The translations under genes and the position numbers were made by a program. From contig CAYYIJ010000085.1 in the NCBI GenBank assembly GCA_964471945.1, positions 1 through 9,182 on the forward strand: a DNA stretch of 9,182 bases, written 5' to 3'. Under the pieces are notes generated by a model. It saw nothing but the letters and a program-made list of their open reading frames with translations. It was not told the DNA's origin and did not search any database. The DNA comes from JASEHD01 sp964471945 (lineage in GTDB: Bacteria; Bacteroidota; Ignavibacteria; UBA10030; SZUA-254). Below are positions 1 to 6,344 of this stretch, piece by piece (position 1 is the first letter of the stretch; each line of letters starts with the position of its first letter).

Positions 1-10
1 ACTAATTAAC

Positions 11-169
11 AGAAACTTCTGAAAAATCCCTCCATTTGTCACCCTGAACGCCCGCGTGCCAAAGTCGGCCATGGGGACGACGGGCAGGAAGTGAAGGGTC
101 TCAAATTCTTTAGAATCGAGATGTTTCGCTTCGCTCAACATGACAAAAAAGAATAATTCAGAAGTTTCT
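11..169. repeat. MITE-like intergenic inverted-repeat element
   Basis: The ends are a perfect 13-bp inverted repeat: AGAAACTTCTGAA at 11-23 and its reverse complement at 157-169. The similarity continues inward. Positions 36-50 and the reverse complement of 132-146 match at 11 of 15 bases (both start TTGTCA and end in CG), so each arm is about 40 bp, with a 2-nt length difference between arms. The element is flanked by AAC on both sides (8-10 and 170-172), a possible 3-bp target duplication. The core (about 45-90) is clearly more GC-rich than the surroundings. The right arm read on the minus strand (TGTTGAGCGAAGCGAA) resembles dispersed intergenic repeats of the GTCATTCTGAGCGAAGCGAA type seen in many environmental genomes; this is from memory. 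There is no ORF inside, so any mobility would need a transposase in trans. It lies just past the metallophosphoesterase stop and could fold in that transcript as a 3' structure. Confidence 0.6.
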
Positions 170-189
170 AACATTATGTAATATTATTT

Positions 190-1347
190 TCAATCAAACT
201 CTAATTTCATCCTGACAATCTCTGGTCTATTTCCCAATCGGACTGGAGGTCCCCAAGTACCAACTCCGCAAGAAACATAAATGTGTCGGTCTCCATCTTT
301 TTTATATCCCCAGCTTAGTTCATAGACCGCTTCTGTGATGTAGTTAAGTGGCCAGAGCTGTCCATGGTGCGTATGCCCTGAAATCTGAACGTCAACACTA
401 TTTGTTACACCTTCCTCAATTTGGAATGGTTGATGATCCAAAAGTACAATAGGGCGTCGTTTATCTACTTTCAATAATAAATCTTTGAGTGATTTTCGCT
501 GTCTGCCCGCAAATCGATTGATACTTCGGTCTTCTCTTCCAACCAAATAAATTGAATTATTTATTAATACACTTTCATCACGCAAAACACGTATGTTGTT
601 CTCTGCCAAATATCGGCATGCTCTCTCCACGCCGCCGATGTATTCATGATTGCCGGTAACAGCAAAAACCCCATATTTTGAGGAAATACGTTTAAGACTT
701 TCCCCTAACTTATCACGAATCGCCGGTTCGATATCCTCGTCAATAATATCTCCGGGTAAAAGTACTATGTCTGCTTTCAAGCTATTTATTGTTGCAACAA
801 TTTTATCTAACCGTTCTTTACCAACAATTGTCCCGAGATGAATATCAGAAGCGATAACAAGATTAATAGATTTCTCAGAAATATTATCTTTATGAATTCT
901 TATGTTAATCTCCCTAATGATAGGAGAACGAGCATTCCAATAACCGATACTAATAATAGAAAAGACAAGAATTGAAATCACTATTGCAAGTAATCCCTTT
1001 GTATACGCATAATTATTTAAAATCATTTTTGGGAAGATCGAGAATAGTGAATTCAGCAAACGCAAAAAATCTATAAGAATCAGTGAGATAAAAAAATAAA
1101 GCATTGCAGCAAACCAGAAAGAACCTATCCAAATTAACACCGTACTAACCGGAGACAGCCAGTAATTTTCAATCGTTCTGCCTAAAATAAATGATAGCGA
1201 TATAAACAAAAAAATAACCACATAGTATAAACGCAGTGATGAGTTTAGAGGAATTGATTGCAAACCTCTTACAAGTATGTAATAGTTCGACAATCCATAA
1301 AGCACAAAGAAGATCGAAATAAAAATAATAAAGTTCATTGTTTTCAT
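190..1347 (-). CDS. Membrane-anchored metallophosphoesterase (YkuE/YaeI-like)
   Basis: A 385-residue protein with about four N-terminal membrane segments (roughly residues 5-27, 40-56, 67-92 and 118-136), followed by a calcineurin-like phosphoesterase domain (about 160-380). The dinuclear metal motifs are all present: D168-x-H170 in SDIHLG, G199-D200 in LLPGD, GNHE at 232-235, H305 in LLDHQP and GHTHHGQ at 324-330. The C-terminal GVGTWGPPVRLGNRPEI segment is typical of the YkuE/YaeI branch, whose members hydrolyse phosphoesters, including lipid or UDP-lipid phosphates. The real substrate cannot be told from sequence. The topology puts the domain next to the membrane after the fourth segment, probably outside the cytoplasm. 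The start is the first ATG, 15 nt after the bshA stop; a second ATG lies three codons in. The ribosome site is weak, which suggests cotranscription with bshA. Confidence 0.88.
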   Translation of the reverse strand: MKTMNFIIFISIFFVLYGLSNYYILVRGLQSIPLNSSLRLYYVVIFLFISLSFILGRTIENYWLSPVSTVLIWIGSFWFAAMLYFFISLILIDFLRLLNSLFSIFPKMILNNYAYTKGLLAIVISILVFSIISIGYWNARSPIIREINIRIHKDNISEKSINLVIASDIHLGTIVGKERLDKIVATINSLKADIVLLPGDIIDEDIEPAIRDKLGESLKRISSKYGVFAVTGNHEYIGGVERACRYLAENNIRVLRDESVLINNSIYLVGREDRSINRFAGRQRKSLKDLLLKVDKRRPIVLLDHQPFQIEEGVTNSVDVQISGHTHHGQLWPLNYITEAVYELSWGYKKDGDRHIYVSCGVGTWGPPVRLGNRPEIVRMKLEFD

Positions 1348-1362
1348 TAAATCTAAAAATAC

Positions 1363-2496
1363 TTAGGCGATAATCATTCCCGAAAGGACTTGTTCATAAT
1401 ATTGTTCATATTGATCTACTATTTTTTTCGAATTAAATATTTCCACCGCTCTGCGTCGTGATGCAGAAGCAAAAAGTTTACACTTCGTGTTGTTAGTAAG
1501 TAGTTCGATTGCATATTTAGCCATCCGTTCGACATCGCCGATTTCAGCAATGTAACCGGTCTCGCCATGCACAATCAATTCAGGAAGTCCACCAACACTC
1601 GATGAAATAACTGGAAGTTCGCACGCCATCGCTTCGAGGGCAGAAAGTCCGAAGCTTTCAGACTGGCTTGGTATAAGAAAGATATCGGACGCAGACAACA
1701 CTGGTACTAACTCAATTTGTTTCCCGAGGAAAATTACATCTTCAAATATATTTAATTCATGTGCTAACTTTTCACAATTAGAACGCTCGGGACCATCTCC
1801 AACAAGGACTAATTTCGACAGTACTTTTTGACGCACTAAATTGAAAATACGTATTACATCTTGAACCCGCTTAACCATGCGAAAATTTGAGACATGGATT
1901 AAAATATTTTCAGCACCCGATGCAAGATGCTTACGAACCTCGCCGGCAAAAATACGTTGAAATTTGTTAACATCCACAAAGTTTGGAATAACTTGAATAT
2001 CTTTTTTTATCTGATAATTTATCAGAGTTTTTTCTTTTAGGAATCTTGATACAGCAGTTACACCATCGCTTTCTTCGATACTAAATTTCATTACTGGTAA
2101 AAAACTCGGTTCAAGACCGACAAGCGTTATATCAGTTCCGTGTAGTGTAGTGATAATTTTAATTTTCGGATCCCCGATAATTTGTTTGGCAAGGTAGGCA
2201 CTTGTTGCATGGGGGATAGCATAATGTGCATGAATGATATCTAATTTCTCAAATCGAGCAACTTCAACTATCTTGCTTGCGAGTGCGGGTGTATAAAGTG
2301 GAAAATCGAAAAGAGGATATTTCGAAATTTCGACTTCATGATAAACGATATTGTCTATGAATCTATCTAATCTAAATGGTAACGCATAACTTATGAAATG
2401 GATACGGTGGCCCCGCTCGGCTAATGCTCTACCCAATTCCGCAGCAACAACCCCACTGCCGCCATATGTCGGATAACATACTATTCCAATATTCAT
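1363..2496 (-). CDS. bshA: BshA, N-acetyl-alpha-D-glucosaminyl L-malate synthase
   Basis: A retaining GT-B (family GT4) glycosyltransferase of 377 residues, the usual BshA length. It joins UDP-GlcNAc to L-malate to give GlcNAc-malate, the first step of bacillithiol synthesis, in the cytoplasm. The N-terminus (IGIVCYPTYGGSG at 3-15, then ISYALPFRL at 35-43) is the BshA signature. HAHYAIPHA (89-97) and TTLHGTD (116-122) lie in the acceptor domain. The nucleotide-sugar half has VIPNFVD (169-175), SNFRMVKR (203-210), GDGPER (233-238) and the EX7E pair E280/E288 followed by GGLPELI. No bshB deacetylase or bshC cysteine ligase is in the window. The start codon lacks a clear Shine-Dalgarno and lies in very AT-rich DNA. 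A weak minus-strand promoter (TTGCCA at 2540-2535, poor -10 at 2517-2512) is possible but not convincing. Another GT4 specificity is unlikely given the N-terminal signature. Confidence 0.9.
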   Translation of the reverse strand: MNIGIVCYPTYGGSGVVAAELGRALAERGHRIHFISYALPFRLDRFIDNIVYHEVEISKYPLFDFPLYTPALASKIVEVARFEKLDIIHAHYAIPHATSAYLAKQIIGDPKIKIITTLHGTDITLVGLEPSFLPVMKFSIEESDGVTAVSRFLKEKTLINYQIKKDIQVIPNFVDVNKFQRIFAGEVRKHLASGAENILIHVSNFRMVKRVQDVIRIFNLVRQKVLSKLVLVGDGPERSNCEKLAHELNIFEDVIFLGKQIELVPVLSASDIFLIPSQSESFGLSALEAMACELPVISSSVGGLPELIVHGETGYIAEIGDVERMAKYAIELLTNNTKCKLFASASRRRAVEIFNSKKIVDQYEQYYEQVLSGMIIA

Positions 2497-2552
2497 AATT
2501 CGATTAGATTAAAATTAACAATTAATAGTACTAATGGCAAGAATTATTTTAA

Positions 2553-2581
2553 TTGATTTTCCTAATGAAAAAAGATATATT
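2553..2581 (+). promoter_or_regulatory. Sigma70-like promoter for the ybaB-recR operon
   Basis: TTGATT (2553-2558) and TATATT (2576-2581) are separated by exactly 17 nt. They match the TTGACA/TATAAT consensus at 4 and 5 of 6 positions. This would start transcription near 2588 and leave a leader of about 54 nt before the ybaB ATG. It is the best hexamer pair I found in the divergent gap. In such AT-rich DNA a chance match is possible. If the host is a true Bacteroidia, whose main sigma factor prefers TTTG/TAnnTTTG, the site would count for less. Confidence 0.42.
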
Positions 2582-2641
2582 TAATGAGATTTAGTTTTCC
2601 GTTAAATAATTATTCAATATAAATATCGAGGATGATCAAAT

Positions 2642-2977
2642 ATGGGTATGCCCAACATGCAAGGGATGATGAAACAAGTTCAAAAAATGCAAGAAAAAAT
2701 GGAGCAGGTACAAGCCGCACTTGAACATAAAACAATCCTGGCTGAATCTGGTGGTGGAATGGTCAAAGTAACTGCGAACGGCAAACAGCACATTCTAAAA
2801 ATCCAAATTGAAAAAGAAGTAATCAATCCTGATGAAGCTGAAATGCTCGAGGATTTGATCGTTGCTGGAATCAACAAAGCATTAGAAGAATCTCAAAAGA
2901 TGGCACAAGAAGAAATGCGCAAGGTTACTTCTGGTATGTTACCAAATATTCCCGGACTGAATATACCAGGATTTTGA
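2642..2977 (+). CDS. ybaB: YbaB/EbfC family nucleoid-associated protein
   Basis: A 111-residue protein of normal family length. The methionine-rich N-terminus (MQGMMKQVQKMQEKMEQVQ, from residue 6) forms the long helix typical of YbaB. It is followed by the conserved GGGMVKVTANGKQ strand region (37-49), then NPDEAEMLEDLI (62-73) and a helix 79-93. The C-terminal tail is GLNIPGF. Family members form tweezer-like dimers that bind DNA and are almost always encoded next to recR. The start is supported by GAGGA at 2628-2632, 9 nt before the ATG and one of the clearest ribosome sites in the window; the in-frame ATG two codons later is less well spaced. recR begins 3 nt after the stop. dnaX, often upstream in other bacteria, is absent; the upstream neighbour is the divergent bshA. 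Confidence 0.93.
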   Translation: MGMPNMQGMMKQVQKMQEKMEQVQAALEHKTILAESGGGMVKVTANGKQHILKIQIEKEVINPDEAEMLEDLIVAGINKALEESQKMAQEEMRKVTSGMLPNIPGLNIPGF

Positions 2978-2980
2978 TTA

Positions 2981-3577
2981 ATGCTTTACATTTCAGATTC
3001 ACTAAATCAACTTATTGAAGAATTTGCCCAACTTCCCGGCATCGGGAAGAAATCTGCTCAACGGCTCGCATTGTATATTCTCAAACTTCCTAAAGAAGAT
3101 GTTTTGAAAATTGCTCACGCCTTAATAAACGTGAAAGAAAAGATGATGTATTGTTCCATCTGCTGGAACTTTACTGAAACCGACCCTTGCGGAATTTGTA
3201 ATAGTAACAAACGAGATACAAACACCATTTGTGTTGTGGAAGAACCAAATGATGTTCTCGCCATTGAGAAAACAAACGAGTACAAAGGTGTATATCATGT
3301 GCTTGGTGGATCATTGTCACCATTAGAAGGTATAGGACCAGACGATCTGAAGGTGAAGGAATTACTTCCACGAATTCAACCCGAAATCGGGGAAATTATT
3401 TTAGCTTTAAATCCTAACATAGAGGGGGAAGCTACAACCATATATCTATCTCGGTTATTGATACCGCTTGGAGTAAAAGTGTCACGCCTTGCAAGGGGCT
3501 TACCAATCGGTGGAGATTTGGAATTTGTGGACGAAGCGACACTCGCACGCGCACTTCAAAGTAGAGTATCTGTATAA
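2981..3577 (+). CDS. recR: Recombination mediator protein RecR
   Basis: A 198-residue protein, full length for RecR, which works with RecO (and RecF) to load RecA on SSB-coated single-stranded DNA at gaps. Domains in order: a helix-hairpin-helix with LPGIGKKSAQRLA (18-30); a Cys4 zinc finger with C58, C61, C70 and C73; a Toprim domain starting ICVVEEPNDVLAIE (83-96), continuing through HVLGGSLSPLEGIGPDDL (106-123) and GEATTIYLSRLL (149-160); and the C-terminal RLARGLPIGGDLEFVDEATL segment (169-188). All key residues are present and the frame is intact. The ATG is 3 nt after the ybaB stop, with AGGA at 2968-2971 inside the ybaB end, so the two are cotranscribed and probably translationally linked. 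Confidence 0.96.
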   Translation: MLYISDSLNQLIEEFAQLPGIGKKSAQRLALYILKLPKEDVLKIAHALINVKEKMMYCSICWNFTETDPCGICNSNKRDTNTICVVEEPNDVLAIEKTNEYKGVYHVLGGSLSPLEGIGPDDLKVKELLPRIQPEIGEIILALNPNIEGEATTIYLSRLLIPLGVKVSRLARGLPIGGDLEFVDEATLARALQSRVSV

Positions 3578-3582
3578 AACGT

Positions 3583-4143
3583 ATGCTAAGATTTTTCTTA
3601 ATCATATCATTACTCTTTATATTTAATAGATGTGATTTGTTTAAGCCGCGTGATTCTCAGCCACCGACACAGGGTATGCCAGGATTCAAACACCCAGATA
3701 TCCCTGATATTGTTTTAGAAAATTTTAATACAGCTATAATATCACATAATGTTGAGAATTACATGCGTTGTTTCATAGACACAAATAATTCATCAAAAAT
3801 ATTTACATTTACACCATCAAGTAATATATTGCCATTAATTAGTAAATGGGATTTAGAAGATGAAAAAAGATATTTTCAAAGGTTAGGAGAGCCAATTTTC
3901 CCTTACCCAGTATTACAATTTTCTGATAAGATTCAATTAAATATAAATTCAAGTTCAATCGAATATAAAATGAATTATTCTTTAAGTTATACTCATCAAC
4001 AACATGGAATACTAAAAATCCGAGGATATATGCATCTCTACATGGAAACAGATAACCAACAACTGTGGAGGATCAGCAGATGGGACGATTTCAAGACGGA
4101 AACAGATTCAACTTGGAGTTACTTGAAACATAAATTATATTGA
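3583..4143 (+). CDS. Uncharacterised exported protein, likely NTF2-like lipoprotein (paralog 1)
   Basis: I do not recognise a named family. The 186-residue product has a short hydrophobic N-terminus (2-14) followed by Cys17 in FNRC. That fits a lipoprotein signal but is not a canonical lipobox, because the -1 residue is Arg. A Pro/Gln-rich linker follows, then a domain beginning near VLENFNTAI (44-52). FTF at 74-76, W89 in WDLEDEKR, and W162, W167 and D169 near the end match the next gene position for position. An NTF2-like fold is inferred from the size, the helix-then-sheet pattern and the aromatic C-terminal strand. It starts 5 nt after recR without a clear ribosome site. Its third base block is unusually AT-rich: 3781-3840 holds only 12 G/C of 60, against 26 of 60 at 4861-4920 in ftsX. 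Probably located at the outer membrane or periplasm; function unknown. Confidence 0.72.
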   Translation: MLRFFLIISLLFIFNRCDLFKPRDSQPPTQGMPGFKHPDIPDIVLENFNTAIISHNVENYMRCFIDTNNSSKIFTFTPSSNILPLISKWDLEDEKRYFQRLGEPIFPYPVLQFSDKIQLNINSSSIEYKMNYSLSYTHQQHGILKIRGYMHLYMETDNQQLWRISRWDDFKTETDSTWSYLKHKLY

Positions 4144-4664
4144 TGCCCTCCCCCAATATGAAAAATATTATAATTCATATTATCTGGATGATTTCTTTTT
4201 TGAGGTTAAGCTGTATTAATCCGTTTGCCCCCAAACTTGAAAAAGAATTTGGGACGGAAATGTGTAGTGATCTGACGAAGCTTGAAAACGTATTTTGTAC
4301 ATTTCGCAACGCATATACATTTAAAGATACAGCTCTATATGGTTCACTACTCGATCCAAATTTTACATTCAGATATCGTGATTATGAACGGGGCATTGAT
4401 GTCATTTGGGGTAGAGACGACGAGATGAGAACCACAGCCGGATTATTTCAGAGTGTTCAAGCACTATCTCTTGTTTGGAATAAATACATCTCGATCAAAG
4501 ATGATGATACTGTTGGAACAATTGTTCGCGGTTTTAATTTAACTATTACTTTCAATCCAGCAGACATCGAACATGTGGACGGATATGCAAATATGACATT
4601 TGTACGACCTGAAACAACAGGTGTTTGGAAATTATACACATGGAAGGATGAATCGAATTTTTAA
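4143..4664 (+). CDS. Uncharacterised exported protein, likely NTF2-like lipoprotein (paralog 2)
   Basis: A 173-residue product from the ATG at 4143, which overlaps the preceding stop by one base (TGATG), indicating translational coupling. A TTG one codon upstream (4140) is in frame. The ATG at 4158 would give a cleaner signal (MKNIIIHIIWMISFLRLSC) and is a serious alternative start. From 4143, Cys24 follows a hydrophobic stretch. LSC then INPFAPKL looks like a lipoprotein attachment site, although Leu at -2 and Arg at -3 make the lipobox non-canonical. The domain has YTFKDTALYGSLLD, FTF (74-76), WGRDDEMR (89-96), GFNLTITFNP (about 130-139) and a final WKLYTWKDESNF (W162, W167, D169). It resembles small lipoproteins I have seen in Ignavibacteria-type genomes, by recollection only. 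No enzymatic residues are recognisable, and a binding or structural role in the envelope is only inference. Confidence 0.74.
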   Translation: MPSPNMKNIIIHIIWMISFLRLSCINPFAPKLEKEFGTEMCSDLTKLENVFCTFRNAYTFKDTALYGSLLDPNFTFRYRDYERGIDVIWGRDDEMRTTAGLFQSVQALSLVWNKYISIKDDDTVGTIVRGFNLTITFNPADIEHVDGYANMTFVRPETTGVWKLYTWKDESNF

Positions 4665-4685
4665 ACTAAGAATGGAAAAAAACAG

Positions 4686-5561
4686 ATGAATTTTGGCTTT
4701 GTCCTGAAAGAAGGTATTGCAGGTTTTCAACGGGCGAAGTTTTCTGCGATTGGATCGATATTTACCATTACATTTTCACTGCTTCTTGTAGGTCTCTTTT
4801 ATATCGTAACAATTCACACATCGCGACTCGTCGAAAACGTACGACAGAAAGTTGAATTAGAAGCGTTCCTGACTGAACCACTCTCACGGCAACGGATTAA
4901 GAACATCGAGAATGAAATTTTAGCTTTAGAAGGTGTGGAGAACGTTCGATTCATTTCAAAGGAAGAAGCTGCAAAGATTTTTCAAATTGAATTTGGTGAA
5001 AATATATTTAAAGTTCTCGATTTTAATCCACTCCCGGCATCATATAAAATCATTTTAAGGCAAGGTTACCGTACACCTGAAAAAGCTGAAGCAATCCACA
5101 AACAGATTATGGAAATAAACGGTGTAGATAATATAGCTTATCGTAAAGATCTTCTTGATTTTTTAGATAGGCGTGTAAAGATGCTTTCCACTATAGGGCT
5201 TGGTGTAGGGATATTCTTTGCCATCTCTGCTATTTTCTTGGTTTCAAATACGATTCGATTGACGATATATGCAAAGCGAAAATCCGTCCAAACCATGAAG
5301 TTGGTCGGAGCTTCCCGTTGGCTTGTTCGGACTCCTTTCATTATTGAAGGAATTCTTCAGGGCTTTGTTGGCGGACTTATCGCATCATTAATCCTCTATT
5401 ATCTTCTAACATTTGCAACAGGTTTCATATCGACAGAGCTTGCAGAGTTTTTTCAAATTGATCTAACTTTTTATGGAGCTGTTATTTTTGCAGGAATATT
5501 CTTAGGATTTTTTGGCAGCACTATCTCGGTGAGTAGATTCATCAGTGAAACTGTAGGATAA
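4686..5561 (+). CDS. ftsX: Cell division protein FtsX
   Basis: A 291-residue permease-like protein with the FtsX layout: a cytoplasmic N-terminal helix (GIAGFQRAKFSAIGSI), a first membrane segment about 22-44, a large extracytoplasmic domain about 45-165, then three membrane segments (about 168-188, 218-244 and 262-282). The loop after the second segment has NTIRLTIYAKRKSVQTMKLV (188-207), followed by GAS, the conserved FtsX coupling region that contacts the ATPase. FtsX pairs with FtsE and controls cell-wall hydrolases at the septum. No ftsE is nearby, as is common in Bacteroidota-type genomes. It begins 21 nt after the preceding stop. An ATG at 4672 opens only a five-codon reading frame and is not the start. 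Confidence 0.93.
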   Translation: MNFGFVLKEGIAGFQRAKFSAIGSIFTITFSLLLVGLFYIVTIHTSRLVENVRQKVELEAFLTEPLSRQRIKNIENEILALEGVENVRFISKEEAAKIFQIEFGENIFKVLDFNPLPASYKIILRQGYRTPEKAEAIHKQIMEINGVDNIAYRKDLLDFLDRRVKMLSTIGLGVGIFFAISAIFLVSNTIRLTIYAKRKSVQTMKLVGASRWLVRTPFIIEGILQGFVGGLIASLILYYLLTFATGFISTELAEFFQIDLTFYGAVIFAGIFLGFFGSTISVSRFISETVG

Positions 5562-5578
5562 AAATAAATGGTGTAATT

Positions 5579-6268
5579 ATGCTTGTAAATAAAAAAGATT
5601 CAGTTGGACATGAACGAACTTCTCGTTTTTTACTTTCCTCTTTCGAACAATTTGTTTTGCCGCGTATGGCATCCGCACTTCCTAAGTGGGTAAAACCAGA
5701 TCATCTAACACTTCTTGGACTTGTTGCCGCAACCGGTATCGGTATTTCTTACATCCTGAGCAAACAAAACACCGTTTGGCTGTGGTTCGCCAATTTCCTT
5801 CTCGTTGTCCATTGGTGTGGCGATAGTTTGGATGGAACATTAGCACGGGTACGGAAAGCAGAACGACCACGATATGGATTTTATTTAGATCATCTCACCG
5901 ATGCATACGCTACTCTCGTAATTGGATTGGGATTGGGTTTGTCGCCATACATGACCTTGGCAGTCGGTCTCTCCATTGTGATTTCGTATCTTCTTCTTTC
6001 TATTAACGTTTATCTCGAAACATATATCTTCGGCAAGTTTAGTTCCAGTTATGCCAGACTCGGACCAACCGAGGTTCGGGTGATGTTGATATTGCTAAAC
6101 ACAGCCGCAATAACACAACGCATACTCCCATTTAAAATGTGGGGTTTTTACATTACGTTATTCGATATAATCGGTGTTGCCGCAACAATTGGCATGTTAA
6201 TATTATTGATTCAGCGTGCGATGCAAAATCTGAGGACACTTGCAGCGCTTGAGCCACCGATTGCATAG
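5579..6268 (+). CDS. CDP-alcohol phosphatidyltransferase family protein
   Basis: A 229-residue integral membrane enzyme with about six hydrophobic segments. The family transfers a phosphatidyl (or related) group from a CDP-linked donor to an alcohol, making phospholipid head groups or inositol-type lipids. The signature is D82-SL-D85-G86-TL-A89-R90, then G100-FYL-D104-HLT-D108, with all four metal/catalytic aspartates kept. Nine residues separate R90 from G100, where the textbook pattern has eight; the insert lies in RKAERPRYG. The alcohol substrate cannot be assigned, so I give no symbol: it does not closely resemble PgsA or PssA by eye. It lies 17 nt after ftsX and is the last gene of the plus-strand cluster. 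The 76-nt gap to the convergent peptidase gene shows no convincing hairpin-plus-T-run terminator. Confidence 0.87.
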   Translation: MLVNKKDSVGHERTSRFLLSSFEQFVLPRMASALPKWVKPDHLTLLGLVAATGIGISYILSKQNTVWLWFANFLLVVHWCGDSLDGTLARVRKAERPRYGFYLDHLTDAYATLVIGLGLGLSPYMTLAVGLSIVISYLLLSINVYLETYIFGKFSSSYARLGPTEVRVMLILLNTAAITQRILPFKMWGFYITLFDIIGVAATIGMLILLIQRAMQNLRTLAALEPPIA

Positions 6269-6344
6269 CTCACAACCAAGGTTTATTTACTCTTCTTACC
6301 TCGTGATGGTTTATTGAACATTCGCCTTTTTTGTGTGTTGGTTA

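Noticed and set aside
170..185. AACATTATGTAATATT hairpin as the terminator of the metallophosphoesterase gene
   Set aside because: It is all A/T apart from one mismatch pair, has a very small loop and lacks a following T-run, so it is too weak to call.
650..841. Plus-strand 63-codon ORF
   Set aside because: It lies antisense inside the metallophosphoesterase domain, whose motifs are intact. There is no ribosome site and no recognisable product.
2526..2533. TAGTACTA palindrome as an operator between bshA and ybaB
   Set aside because: It is only 8 bp and occurs easily by chance in such AT-rich DNA. No second copy is nearby.
2680..2877. Minus-strand 65-codon ORF, Ser/Cys-rich
   Set aside because: It is the antisense shadow of ybaB. 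Its composition follows from the complementary strand of a Lys/Glu-rich gene.
3171..3371. Minus-strand 66-codon ORF
   Set aside because: It is antisense to the RecR zinc-finger and Toprim coding sequence, which is fully conserved.
6269..6344. Bidirectional terminator between the convergent genes
   Set aside because: There is a T-run at about 6327-6332, but no stable stem precedes it. The only inverted match (AACCAA/TTGGTT) is 6 bp with a very long loop.
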